64,000 nt of DNA from Aquimarina brevivitae (GCF_004216895.1 NZ_SGXE01000001.1:496001-560000); one strand, 5' to 3'; numbered from the stretch's first letter, positions 8,931-17,519 are shown. Notes: generated by a model from the sequence alone, not told the origin. Translations and numbers: made by a program.

Positions 8931-10151
8931 ATGAAAACCATAAAGTTTATACTAGTTGTACTACTCATTCAACTCATTATTTCATGTTCAAATGATGATC
9001 AGGGAGTACGCGGAACCAACGTGCTAACTACCTTTGATTTTACAGCCGTTGATCCCAATCAAATTCCAGATGTAATTTTTGCCAATGATCAAAACGGAAA
9101 TCTAATCGCTGAGTTAAGTCTGGGTGGAGTTCCTGATGTTTATCAACTAACCAGTGATGAACTGTATCTAGCTGGTAATTTTACCTTAAGTCTATTTAAT
9201 GAAAGCTCATCTGGAACCGAAAAAAGTTTGTCTACTTTTTATCAAGTACCTGTTGGTCAAACCCTACAAATACCAGAAAGTAATTATCAATATGATGGAG
9301 AGCTTAAATTAAATTTTGATCTTAGTGGCACAACTAACCATCAAGTGAATGTATATGGACTAAGAAGACAGTTTATAGATCAATCCGACGATGGAGCGGG
9401 TCAATTTAGCTATACCTTTGCTTATAATGAAGAGGCTTCAGCCAATAGACTATTCATTAAATTACGTTACACTGAGATCGGCGGAATGACTAGGTATGCC
9501 CATCTATGGGTTAATGATTACACTTCATCCAACGAATATTTTTATACAATACCAGATTTCGCCGAAACGCTACTGAATCGCCCTACCTTAAACGATGAAG
9601 CAGATGATTATAGTGGATTTGACCTTTATGGTGTTCTGAATGGATTTAATTGCAACTTGTATGATCCCGTTACTCGCGATTTCTATACAGTAACCGAAGG
9701 TTTTGATAACTATCTAATTCGATACTACGGAGGTTATACGGATGATTATACCCATCAAAAGCGTATTGTTACCAATACATTTCCTGAAAATATCACTACA
9801 ATCCGTCCAAACTGGGATATGAACTACAGTTTTGTAAACAATGCTTTAGCCATTGAAGTTAATGGTCAATTTTCTTTACTAACACTACGAACGAGTTACG
9901 AAAATACGCCTAATGATATCAACTGGGATCTCTATGCTCCGCCGGTTTCAGGTACGTATAACTTGCCAGAATTGCCCTCAAGTTTGTCTGCTGACTATCA
10001 AAATCACTTTAATTCCGGCAATCCATTTGATCAAGATTATGCACCCATGTCTCATTTTACAGCATATCCAAATTACAATAATTTAATCATTAATTATTTG
10101 AGCAACCGTACGGAGCATGATGGAGATGAACGACTTATCAAATATTTTTAA
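8931..10151 (+). CDS. Lipoprotein of unknown function
   Basis: The 406-residue protein begins with a lysine-containing signal peptide ending in the lipobox IISC (Cys19) followed by SNDD, so it should be lipidated and sent to the outer membrane. The mature part is rich in Asn, Asp, Tyr and Thr with alternating hydrophobic strands, suggesting a beta-sandwich or repeat-rich surface protein. No known domain is recognised. It is followed after 50 bases by a collagen-like lipoprotein, and a strong terminator ends the pair. Confidence 0.75.
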   Translation: MKTIKFILVVLLIQLIISCSNDDQGVRGTNVLTTFDFTAVDPNQIPDVIFANDQNGNLIAELSLGGVPDVYQLTSDELYLAGNFTLSLFNESSSGTEKSLSTFYQVPVGQTLQIPESNYQYDGELKLNFDLSGTTNHQVNVYGLRRQFIDQSDDGAGQFSYTFAYNEEASANRLFIKLRYTEIGGMTRYAHLWVNDYTSSNEYFYTIPDFAETLLNRPTLNDEADDYSGFDLYGVLNGFNCNLYDPVTRDFYTVTEGFDNYLIRYYGGYTDDYTHQKRIVTNTFPENITTIRPNWDMNYSFVNNALAIEVNGQFSLLTLRTSYENTPNDINWDLYAPPVSGTYNLPELPSSLSADYQNHFNSGNPFDQDYAPMSHFTAYPNYNNLIINYLSNRTEHDGDERLIKYF

Positions 10152-10201
10152 TCAGTATCTTACAACAAGAAATCAAACTAATAACTCAAAACTAACAAAA
10201 A

Positions 10202-10798
10202 ATGAAAACACTAAAAGTAATCACAAAACTAGTTATGAAATCGATTTTAATTCTAGTCCTTTGCATAGGAACTACGGCCTGTGAAGGACCTGAAGGACCA
10301 CAGGGAGAAATAGGGCTTCAAGGACCTCAGGGAGAACAGGGACCACAAGGTGATCAAGGGCCAGCCGGGGAAGACGGTAATGCCGAGGTGATCTATAGCA
10401 ACTGGATTCCCGCTGATTTTCAGGGAACATCAACTTCAATAAAATTTATGGACATTGACTTTCCACCAGAATTACCTAGCGCTAGTAGTATCAAAAACAC
10501 CCATGTCATCTTAGTTTATTTTACGGGATTCGGGGATGGTAATGTCTATTTATTACCGGTATTAAATTTTAGAAATGCTCAATTTACCTATGGATTTGGA
10601 AGTGGAAGTGCCGCTGTAGAAGACATTTTAATCAGAGCACAAGCATTAAGCGGTGATCTAAACGAGTTTCAAATTGATCCTGCAAGGGGTAATCAATTTA
10701 GATATGTAATCATACCTCCAAATGTACAGGCTGGTCGACAAGCTTTAGATTATTCAGATTATGAAGCTGTAAAAGCAGCTTTTGATCTCAAAGACTAA
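10202..10798 (+). CDS. Collagen-like repeat lipoprotein
   Basis: The 198-residue protein has a signal peptide with a lipobox ending in Cys27 (TTAC). It is followed directly by about eleven Gly-X-Y triplets (GPE, GPQ, GEI and so on, through GNA) with many Pro, Gln and Glu residues. A 130-residue C-terminal domain follows that I do not recognise. Bacterial collagen-like stalks form trimeric rods that hold a globular head away from the cell surface, which suits a lipoprotein anchor. The gene is probably co-transcribed with the preceding lipoprotein and ends at the terminator 10823-10852. Confidence 0.82.
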   Translation: MKTLKVITKLVMKSILILVLCIGTTACEGPEGPQGEIGLQGPQGEQGPQGDQGPAGEDGNAEVIYSNWIPADFQGTSTSIKFMDIDFPPELPSASSIKNTHVILVYFTGFGDGNVYLLPVLNFRNAQFTYGFGSGSAAVEDILIRAQALSGDLNEFQIDPARGNQFRYVIIPPNVQAGRQALDYSDYEAVKAAFDLKD

Positions 10799-10822
10799 AA
10801 TAAATAGTGTATGCCTTTAAAG

Positions 10823-10852
10823 ACCTTTGATACCAATCAAAGGTTTTTTTTT
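10823..10852 (+). terminator. Intrinsic terminator after the lipoprotein pair
   Basis: A perfect 9-bp stem (ACCTTTGAT at 10823-10831 with ATCAAAGGT at 10836-10844) with a 4-base loop is followed by a run of T residues. It sits 25 bases after the stop of the collagen-like gene. Confidence 0.9.
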
Positions 10853-10918
10853 ACAGATAATTAATTTTAGCTAGCTATTTTGTAGCTTTAGAACGCAAAA
10901 AAATAAATCAACGGAATT

Positions 10919-12055
10919 ATGGGAATATTTGACGAAATAAAGAAAAAGCTTAGTCACGAATTTATTGATATTATTGAATGGCTTGACTATTCAGATGATA
11001 CTATCGTTCATCGTTTTGAGCGTTATCAAAATGAGATCAAAAACGGAGCTAAATTGATTGTTAGAGAAGGGCAAACCGCAGTTTTTATTAACGAAGGTCA
11101 ATTAGCTGATGTTTTTAAACCCGGAACCTATACCTTAGATACACAAAACCTACCTATACTATCCACTTTAAAAGGATGGAAATACGGTTTCAATAGCCCA
11201 TTTAAAGCCGAGGTTTATTTTGTGAACACTCACCTTTTTACTGATGAAAAATGGGGCACCAAGAACCCCATTACATTAAGTGATGATCGGTTTGGATTAG
11301 TTGAAATAAGAGCTTTTGGTACGTATGCCTTTAAAATTAGTGATCCTGGAAAGTTTATTATTGATATTGTAGGTACAGATGGTAATTTTACCAATTTTGA
11401 AATTAATGAACACCTTAAAAGTTTAATCTCTACCCGATTTACAGATACCGTTGGTGAAGCTAATCTTCCTATTGAACTATACGCAGCAAATACGACTGAG
11501 CTTTCGGAGACTTGTCAAGAGGTAATGCAACCAGAGTTTCAGTCTGTTGGAATTTCATTAGAAAAGTTCTTTATAGAAAATGTTTCTATGCCCGAGGAGC
11601 TTAAGAAAGAAATATTTGAATATAGTAGAATCGACAAATTAGATTTAGATAAACTGACTAAATTTAAAACTGCCAAAGCTATTGAAGCTGCTGCTGCAAA
11701 CGAAGGCGGTACTGCCGGAGCAGGTATGGGTATGGGTATGGGATTTGTCCTTGCTCAACAAATGGGTGGTATGATGAACCAAGGCGGAACCACGCAACAG
11801 CAACCTATGCAACAGCAAAACACTCCAGTGCCTCCACCAATGCCAGTACAGGTACAATATTATTATGCACATAATGGGCAACAAACTGGTCCAGTATCCT
11901 TTGATCAATTAAAAGCGCTTTTTGCTAGCAGAACGATCAATAAAGAAACACTGGTTTGGAAGCAAGGAATGGGTAATTGGACTGCTTTACAAGAGGTAGA
12001 AGAGCTAAAATCATTTTTAGGCGGAAGTACACCTCCTCCATTACCAGGTAATTAA
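10919..12055 (+). CDS. SPFH-domain protein with C-terminal GYF_2 domain (YdjI-like)
   Basis: The 378-residue protein opens with the conserved segment IDIIEWLDYSDDTIVHRF and an SPFH/virion-core-protein region (about 1-240), as in Bacillus subtilis YdjI. A short Met/Gly- and Gln/Pro-rich linker (about 265-320) follows, then a GYF_2 module (about 322-365: YYYAHNGQQTGPVSFDQL, WKQGMGNW). SPFH proteins scaffold membrane patches; YdjI works with a PspA homologue and YdjG/YdjH in membrane stress. GYF modules bind proline-rich peptides, and the protein's own tail is TPPPLPGN. The gene is followed after 84 bases by a YdjG-like zinc-ribbon membrane protein. The ydj parallel is from memory of the family and not from a search. 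Confidence 0.82.
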   Translation: MGIFDEIKKKLSHEFIDIIEWLDYSDDTIVHRFERYQNEIKNGAKLIVREGQTAVFINEGQLADVFKPGTYTLDTQNLPILSTLKGWKYGFNSPFKAEVYFVNTHLFTDEKWGTKNPITLSDDRFGLVEIRAFGTYAFKISDPGKFIIDIVGTDGNFTNFEINEHLKSLISTRFTDTVGEANLPIELYAANTTELSETCQEVMQPEFQSVGISLEKFFIENVSMPEELKKEIFEYSRIDKLDLDKLTKFKTAKAIEAAAANEGGTAGAGMGMGMGFVLAQQMGGMMNQGGTTQQQPMQQQNTPVPPPMPVQVQYYYAHNGQQTGPVSFDQLKALFASRTINKETLVWKQGMGNWTALQEVEELKSFLGGSTPPPLPGN

Positions 12056-12139
12056 TAAAATTTAAAGTTTACACCTACAAACCACAGGTACTTCTTTTTT
12101 GAAGCTGCCTGGGTTTTACTTATGTATTGCATTTAGCGA

Positions 12140-13246
12140 ATGGATAACGAAAAAAAACAATCCTTTTCTGAAAAAAAAAGAAGTTGTATCAACTGTGGTG
12201 CCGAGTTAACCTACGAGCCCGGTACTACAGAAATTACTTGTGATTATTGTGGTCATCAAGAAAAAATAACTACTTCAAAGGATGGCCTGGAAGAATTAGA
12301 GCTACAGCCCTATTTAGAAAAACTGGGTGCTCACTTTCATTCTGAAGAGATTAGTATGATTCAATGTAAAAATTGCGGTGCTAATCAACACATTGAAGAA
12401 AATTATAAGTCCTTGCATTGCGTCTACTGTACTATGCCACTGTTAGTTGAGGATATACATAAAGAAGAGTGGATCTTGCCAGGTGCTGTATTACCCTTTC
12501 AATTAGATCAAAAAAAATCACATCAGATCTTTAGCAAATGGGTCAAAGGGTTATGGTTCGCTCCTAATAATCTAAAAAAAGCTGCATTACACCCTGAGTA
12601 TACAAAAGGGTTATATTTACCCTATTGGACATTCGATGCGCAATTGTTTGCCCATTACTCCGGTGAGCGAGGGGATTATTATTATGTCACTGTACCCTAT
12701 ACCACTACCGTAAATGGTAAAACGGTTACCAGAACGCGAACAGAACGACGTACCCGATGGACTCCTGCCAGCGGTCAAATTAGCGGTTTTGTTGATGACA
12801 CCTTAATCAAAGCCTCAAACCAAAGAAAAAATCCAATACCTCATAAAATAACCAACTGGAATCTGGAGAAGTTACAACCCTTCCATTCTGATTTTTTAGC
12901 CGGGTTTGTAACCGAAAAGTATACCATACCTTTACAAGATGGTCACTTATCTTCTCAACAAGAAGCCAGGAAAATAGCCACGGTTTGGGCTAAGCGCGAC
13001 ATTGGTGGCGACACACAGCGGGTACATCAGTTGGATATGAAGCTTACTGAAGAAACCTTTAAGCACATTTTGTTGCCCGTTTTTATCAGCTCTTATAAAT
13101 ATGACGGTAAGACGTATAATTTCTTTGTTAACGGCCAAACGGGTTCCATTTATGGTAAAAGACCGTATTCATTTTGGAAAATATTTTTCCTAGTATTATG
13201 CATACTTATTATTGTAGGGATCCTATTTTTCTTCTTTAATAAGTAA
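12140..13246 (+). CDS. Zinc-ribbon membrane protein (YdjG-like)
   Basis: The 368-residue protein carries two N-terminal zinc ribbons with CxxC pairs: Cys16/Cys19 with Cys34/Cys37, and Cys76/Cys79 with Cys94/Cys97. A middle domain with many Trp and Tyr residues follows (about 110-340), and a single membrane anchor (about 345-366) ends the protein. Such TFIIB-type zinc-ribbon proteins are sometimes misnamed helicase or RNA polymerase related. In B. subtilis, YdjG has ribbons plus a membrane segment and acts with YdjI and PspA. Adjacency to the SPFH/GYF gene supports the same partnership here. The ribbons would face the cytoplasm. Confidence 0.8.
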   Translation: MDNEKKQSFSEKKRSCINCGAELTYEPGTTEITCDYCGHQEKITTSKDGLEELELQPYLEKLGAHFHSEEISMIQCKNCGANQHIEENYKSLHCVYCTMPLLVEDIHKEEWILPGAVLPFQLDQKKSHQIFSKWVKGLWFAPNNLKKAALHPEYTKGLYLPYWTFDAQLFAHYSGERGDYYYVTVPYTTTVNGKTVTRTRTERRTRWTPASGQISGFVDDTLIKASNQRKNPIPHKITNWNLEKLQPFHSDFLAGFVTEKYTIPLQDGHLSSQQEARKIATVWAKRDIGGDTQRVHQLDMKLTEETFKHILLPVFISSYKYDGKTYNFFVNGQTGSIYGKRPYSFWKIFFLVLCILIIVGILFFFFNK

Positions 13247-13290
13247 TTTAAAGATTGGTTTATCGTTTTACTCAATAAACAGTACATCTA

Positions 13291-14248
13291 ATGAAAGATA
13301 GCTGCCTGATTTTTTTTGTATTTATTTTTAGTAACGTCTTTGCTCAAAATGAAAATTTGAGTGATGAGTTTAATACCTCAAATCTAGATGCAACCTGGAG
13401 TTTATTTCAAGAAGAGTATTTTGAAACTCCCGTACCAGTTACATCAGGTCGCATGCAAATGGTATTGGATGATGCGCTGTGTAATGAAACATGTGTATGG
13501 TGGCAAGACTCCAGCGCAGGATTTATATATAAAACCCTTACCGGTGATTTTGATGTAGCTACTGCAGTTTATGCTAAACAACGTACCAACCCAAATGAAG
13601 ATGTAGACCGCTGGACACAATTAGCTGGCTTGATGGCTAGGGATCCTGCTTCTACCACCACAGGTAGTGAGAATTATGTTTTTAATGTGGCCGGAATACG
13701 TTTTGATACTCCCTCAGTCGAGCTCAAGTCTACAACAGACAACAGTAGTACTATTAGAGCATACACCGATAATAGGAACTGCTGCAGAAGTACGGATAGT
13801 GCGTATGGGAGCTACTTTTGAGCTCTATTCGAGAGCTATAGGAGCTGAATCCTGGATGTATAGGTATGAATTTAGCAGACCTGATTTACCAGCAACGCTG
13901 CAAGTTGGGCTTATCGCTTATATTTATGAAGCTTACCCTGGTAATTTAAACGCACAATTTGACTGGATTCGATTTGATAACGAAGTATTAAGCACTTCAG
14001 ATTTCAACCAACCCGTAACAGCTTTGTACGCTTATCCTAATCCTTTTAAAGACATCATACATTTGAAAAGCCAAACGGCAATTGATGAAGTCCAAGTTTT
14101 TGACCTATCTGGTCAGAAGTTAAAAACAATCTCGGCTAAACAACAATCGATTTCTCAGTTATCTCTTAAAGAACTATCTGCTGGCATCTATTTTCTAAGA
14201 ATTTTTGCTCAAGACCAACAAGAACTTATTGAAGTCATTAAGCAATAA
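13291..14248 (+). pseudogene. T9SS-exported beta-sandwich protein, split by a one-base frameshift
   Basis: The first frame (13291 to about 13774) gives a signal peptide ending FAQ and the start of a DUF1349/concanavalin-like beta-sandwich. It then runs into a stop at 13821. Reading resumes without loss in the next frame from 13775, completing that domain and ending in a type IX secretion sorting domain (YAYPNPFKD, VFDLSGQ, LSAGIYFLR). Removing one base around 13774 restores a single reading frame of about 318 residues. Both halves look intact, so this is either a recent mutation or a sequencing error. The product would be secreted through T9SS. The stop lies 3 bases before that of the convergent minus-strand gene. 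Confidence 0.85.
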
Positions 14249-14251
14249 ACC

Positions 14252-14641
14252 TTATAATTGCTCAATGGTAATGCTTCGTCGTTCGGTTATTACGTGACAA
14301 ATATCTTCTTGTACTTCAATCGGTAGATTTGATTGATAGGTGGCATATCCATCTTTAGTAATGGTAATTGTATAATACCCAACGCGTTCGTAGGCACCAA
14401 CAAAATCAGTCGATCCCGTAACATTTTCAAGAGTTTCCTGATAGTCTCCATCCGTGGCAATCACAGTAACTTGATCTATGATAGCCTCGCCACTATCAGC
14501 ATCTATAACGGTTATGGCTAAGCCTGGTCTAATCTCTTCCGTACATAATACCGGGTCTGCTGTAGTTTCGTCATCCATTTCGCAAGCCCATAAGCTTACA
14601 ATAGCGACACACATAAAAAATATAAATACTCTCGACGTCAT
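14252..14641 (-). CDS. Small lipoprotein with carboxypeptidase regulatory-like domain
   Basis: The 129-residue protein has a signal peptide with the lipobox LWAC (Cys20) followed by acidic residues. A single beta-sandwich of the carboxypeptidase-regulatory / transthyretin-like type follows (ITVIDADSGEAI, then a YYTITITKDGY pattern). Such domains are common in surface lipoproteins of Bacteroidota and probably mediate binding or stability; no catalytic residues are present. It converges on the frameshifted T9SS gene with only 3 bases between the stops. Confidence 0.72.
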   Translation of the reverse strand: MTSRVFIFFMCVAIVSLWACEMDDETTADPVLCTEEIRPGLAITVIDADSGEAIIDQVTVIATDGDYQETLENVTGSTDFVGAYERVGYYTITITKDGYATYQSNLPIEVQEDICHVITERRSITIEQL

Positions 14642-14689
14642 TTTTACGGTTATTTCCTACTAGATGTACAATGATAAAAAAGGTTGCGC

Positions 14690-14719
14690 AAAAAAAAGCA
14701 CCCAAATGGGTGCTTTTTA
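14690..14719 (-). terminator. Intrinsic terminator after the aldehyde dehydrogenase gene
   Basis: AGCACCCA at 14697-14704 pairs with TGGGTGCT at 14707-14714 around a 2-base centre. A-rich sequence on the left and T-rich on the right give a T-run on both strands. It lies 24 bases after the stop of the minus-strand dehydrogenase gene and could also stop transcripts arriving from the other side. Confidence 0.88.
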
Positions 14720-14742
14720 TGGTTTCTATACTAAATTCTTTA

Positions 14743-16296
14743 TTATAAATCGAATTTAATTCCCTGAGCTAAAGGAAGCTCAGTTGTATAATTAATCGTA
14801 TTGGTTTGACGTCTCATATATACTTTCCAAGCGTCCGATCCAGATTCTCTTCCTCCTCCGGTATCTTTTTCACCACCAAAGGCACCACCTATTTCTGCTC
14901 CGGATGTACCAATGTTTACATTAGCAATACCACAGTCAGAACCTTCGTGAGATAAGAAACGTTCTGCTTCTCTAAGGTTATTAGTCATAATTGCAGAAGA
15001 AAGTCCTTGATTAACACCATTCTGAATTTCTAACGCATTTTCAACATCACCGCTATATTTTAATAAGTATAATACCGGTGCAAAGGTTTCGTGTTGTACA
15101 ATTTCATAAGAATTGTCTGCTTCCGCAATAGCAGGTTTTACATAGCAACCACTTTCATATCCTTCACCTTCTAAAACACCACCTTCTACGACAAGATTAC
15201 CACCTTCTTCAACTACTTTTTCTAAAGCGTGTTGGTAGGCTTTTACAGCATCCTTATCAATTAGTGGTCCTACGTGATTGTTTTCGTCCAATGGATTCCC
15301 TATATGTAATTGCTTGTAGGCATCTACGATTGCATTTTTAACCTTATCGTACATCGATTCGTGTATAATTAATCGACGCGTAGAGGTACAACGTTGACCA
15401 GCAGTACCAACAGCGCCAAATACAGCACCGATTACTGTCATTTTTAAGTCCGCATCAGGAGTAACGATGATGGCGTTGTTTCCTCCTAATTCTAGTAATG
15501 ACTTTCCAAGACGTTCTCCTACAGTAGCTGCAACGATTTTACCCATTCTGGTAGATCCTGTAGCAGATACTAAAGGAACTCTTTTATCTTTGGTCATCAT
15601 CTCACCTACCTTGTAATCTCCGTTAATCAAACAAGAAATTCCCTCTGGAAGGTTATTTTTTCTAAACACCTCAGCAGTGATCTTTTGACAAGCCACTCCT
15701 GTTAATGGTGTTTTTTCACTTGGTTTCCATACGCAAACATCTCCACAAACCCAAGCTAATGCAGTGTTCCAAGACCATACTGCCACAGGGAAATTGAATG
15801 CAGAAATAATTCCTACAATTCCAAGTGGGTGGTACTGCTCATACATTCTATGACCTGGTCGTTCCGAGTGCATGGTAAGTCCGTGTAATTGTCTGGATAA
15901 TCCAACAGCAAAGTCACAGATGTCAATCATCTCCTGTACCTCTCCAAGACCTTCTTGATATGATTTACCCATCTCATAAGAAACTAATTTTCCTAATGGT
16001 TCTTTCAATCTTCTTAGCTCATCTGCCAACTGTCTTACTATCTCTCCTCGTTGCGGGGCTGGCATTACTCTCCAAGTTTTGAAAGCACTGCTTGCTGCGT
16101 CTATTACTTTTTCGTACTCCTCTTTAGTAGTGGTTGTAACTTTTGCAATTAACTCACCATCAACCGGAGAGTACGATGCTATTTCCCCACCAGTACCAAA
16201 GCTCTGGCTACCTGTAGAAGTTCCATGATTAGTTTGAGAAACACCTAACTGTTCTAGTGCTTCTTTTATTCCAAAATCTGCTATTGCTGTTGCCAT
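14743..16296 (-). CDS. NAD(P)-dependent aldehyde dehydrogenase, ALDH7 / AmaB-like
   Basis: The 517-residue enzyme has the complete aldehyde dehydrogenase core: SAFNFPVAVWSWN near 165-177, the general base Glu269 in LELGGNN, and the nucleophile Cys303 in GTAGQRCTSTRR. The GGNNAIIV and GQRCTSTRRL segments are typical of the ALDH7 (antiquitin) group, which oxidises 2-aminoadipate semialdehyde / piperideine-6-carboxylate in lysine catabolism. The upstream neighbour is 3-hydroxyanthranilate dioxygenase, so a role with kynurenine-pathway semialdehydes is an alternative. A TATCTTTG box 27-34 bases upstream suggests its own promoter, and a strong terminator follows the gene. Confidence 0.88.
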   Translation of the reverse strand: MATAIADFGIKEALEQLGVSQTNHGTSTGSQSFGTGGEIASYSPVDGELIAKVTTTTKEEYEKVIDAASSAFKTWRVMPAPQRGEIVRQLADELRRLKEPLGKLVSYEMGKSYQEGLGEVQEMIDICDFAVGLSRQLHGLTMHSERPGHRMYEQYHPLGIVGIISAFNFPVAVWSWNTALAWVCGDVCVWKPSEKTPLTGVACQKITAEVFRKNNLPEGISCLINGDYKVGEMMTKDKRVPLVSATGSTRMGKIVAATVGERLGKSLLELGGNNAIIVTPDADLKMTVIGAVFGAVGTAGQRCTSTRRLIIHESMYDKVKNAIVDAYKQLHIGNPLDENNHVGPLIDKDAVKAYQHALEKVVEEGGNLVVEGGVLEGEGYESGCYVKPAIAEADNSYEIVQHETFAPVLYLLKYSGDVENALEIQNGVNQGLSSAIMTNNLREAERFLSHEGSDCGIANVNIGTSGAEIGGAFGGEKDTGGGRESGSDAWKVYMRRQTNTINYTTELPLAQGIKFDL

Positions 16297-16322
16297 TATG
16301 AATAGTAATTTTTAATTTGTTG

Positions 16323-16330
16323 CAAAGATA
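16323..16330 (-). promoter_or_regulatory. Candidate -7 box (TATCTTTG) for the aldehyde dehydrogenase gene
   Basis: On the minus strand the bases read TATCTTTG, a perfect fit to the Bacteroidota -7 consensus TANNTTTG, 27 bases before the ATG. No clear TTTG -33 element is visible at the usual distance. Confidence 0.42.
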
Positions 16331-16453
16331 CAGTCTTTTGAGGATTTTTTAAATTTTGATTCTTTTTATTCCTTCTTTTGATCAATTTAGCAATCAAAAT
16401 CCAGTTAAAAAATCAAATTTTTACTATTAAGAGATTTTAGCAACTAACTTGAT

Positions 16454-16996
16454 TTAATCGTTTTCGGAAACAAATCGCGGATCAGTAGGCATCACTTCCC
16501 CACATTTGTCACAAGTTCGAAGTGATTTGCTGCCATAAAAGTGTTTGAAGTGGGCTAAAAAATCTTTTTCAATATCCTGAAGTTCAAAATACACTTCGTA
16601 TAACTTATGATTACAGTTGTCACAAAACCATAGTAATCCATCTTTAGCATTTTCATTTACCCGCTTACGCTCTACGACCAAACCTATAGAACCCTCGTGG
16701 CGAACTGGCGAGTGCGGTACTTTAGCAGGATGCAAATACATGTCTCCAGGGCCAAGTTTCATGGTTTTTTTTTCACCTTCCTCCTGCACGTGCACTTCGA
16801 CATGGCCCTCAAGTTGATAAAAAAGTTCTTCGGTTTCATTATAATGATAATCCTTACGGGCATTAGGACCTGCAACAATCATCACAATATAATCACCAGA
16901 CTCTTTATACAAATTTTTATTCCCTACCGGTGGTTTTAAAATAGCTCTGTTTTCTTCAATCCATTTGCTAAGATTAAACGGTTTTTGAATCGCCAT
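16454..16996 (-). CDS. 3-hydroxyanthranilate 3,4-dioxygenase
   Basis: The 180-residue cupin enzyme opens the ring of 3-hydroxyanthranilate in the kynurenine pathway, giving 2-amino-3-carboxymuconate semialdehyde, the precursor of quinolinate and NAD. All key residues known from the bacterial enzyme are in register: iron ligands His51, Glu57 and His95, substrate arginines Arg47 and Arg99, and a C-terminal rubredoxin-like site of Cys125/Cys128 and Cys162/Cys165. The length matches the two-metal bacterial form. It lies 157 bases upstream of the ALDH7-like gene on the same strand. Cytoplasmic. Confidence 0.95.
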   Translation of the reverse strand: MAIQKPFNLSKWIEENRAILKPPVGNKNLYKESGDYIVMIVAGPNARKDYHYNETEELFYQLEGHVEVHVQEEGEKKTMKLGPGDMYLHPAKVPHSPVRHEGSIGLVVERKRVNENAKDGLLWFCDNCNHKLYEVYFELQDIEKDFLAHFKHFYGSKSLRTCDKCGEVMPTDPRFVSEND

Positions 16997-17102
16997 ACTA
17001 GTATTTAATTGATCTGAGCTATAAAAGTAAGGATTTACCTTTATATGGTGTTTAGTATTAGGAGAATCTTAAAAGATTTTAGGATGTATTTAAGGTGAAG
17101 TA

Positions 17103-17127
17103 TAAAAAAGCGAACCGAAGTTCGCTT
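17103..17127 (-). terminator. Intrinsic terminator after the GG-leader peptide gene
   Basis: AAGCGAAC at 17108-17115 pairs with GTTCGCTT at 17120-17127 around a 4-base loop, and on the minus strand a T-run follows. It begins 8 bases after the peptide stop codon, so the peptide is the last or only gene of its transcript. Confidence 0.88.
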
Positions 17128-17135
17128 CTTAAATT

Positions 17136-17348
17136 TTAACAACCCGTATCACGGTATTCTGTAGCTCCATCCTCTGGACAAGGTAGATCGCAAGACTGCG
17201 TAATAAAAACTGGATACGAACGACCTGCAGGTGTAAATACACAACTACAGCAATCTCCAAATGGAGGTAAAAAACCACCATTTAATAACTTTTGATCTGA
17301 TTTACTTAGTAATTTGATACTGTTAATTTTTAAAACATTTTTAAGCAT
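17136..17348 (-). CDS. Orphan double-glycine-leader, Cys-rich peptide
   Basis: The 70-residue product starts at the ATG 17346-17348. A GTG nine codons upstream would spoil the leader and is not preferred. The leader has the class II / bacteriocin-type pattern, Leu- and Lys-rich with SKSDQKLLNGG and Gly24-Gly25 as the cleavage site. The 45-residue core holds six cysteines (33, 34, 36, 53, 57, 70) and several prolines. GG leaders are normally cut by a C39-peptidase ABC exporter, but none is encoded nearby, nor any recognisable modification enzyme. It could be a bacteriocin, a signalling peptide or a modified peptide precursor; only the leader type is supported. Confidence 0.72.
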   Translation of the reverse strand: MLKNVLKINSIKLLSKSDQKLLNGGFLPPFGDCCSCVFTPAGRSYPVFITQSCDLPCPEDGATEYRDTGC

Positions 17349-17429
17349 AATATATAAAGTTGATTTATGAATCACCTAAAATAATAAAATATCTTTTCTT
17401 TTTTTCTTCATATATAACTTATCGAACAA

Positions 17430-17473
17430 ATAAAAGAAATCGCCCCGAAGAGACTAGCTCCTGGAACGATTTC
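17430..17473 (-). terminator. Probable terminator after the 306-residue lipoprotein gene
   Basis: GAAATCG at 17436-17442 pairs with CGATTTC at 17467-17473 across a 24-base partly paired loop, and the minus strand continues into a T-rich stretch. It lies 46 bases after the lipoprotein stop. The long loop lowers confidence. Confidence 0.5.
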
Positions 17474-17519
17474 TCACTAAATAACCAACCAAAATTTTAG
17501 TGCTCAGCACTATGCTGTT

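Noticed and set aside
12060-12139. Possible terminator between the SPFH and zinc-ribbon genes
   Set aside because: The stem has a bulge and mismatches and lacks a following T-run, so I do not call it; the two genes are treated as one unit.
17349-17375. GTG start adding nine residues to the GG-leader peptide
   Set aside because: The ATG at 17348 gives a leader of normal length and composition.
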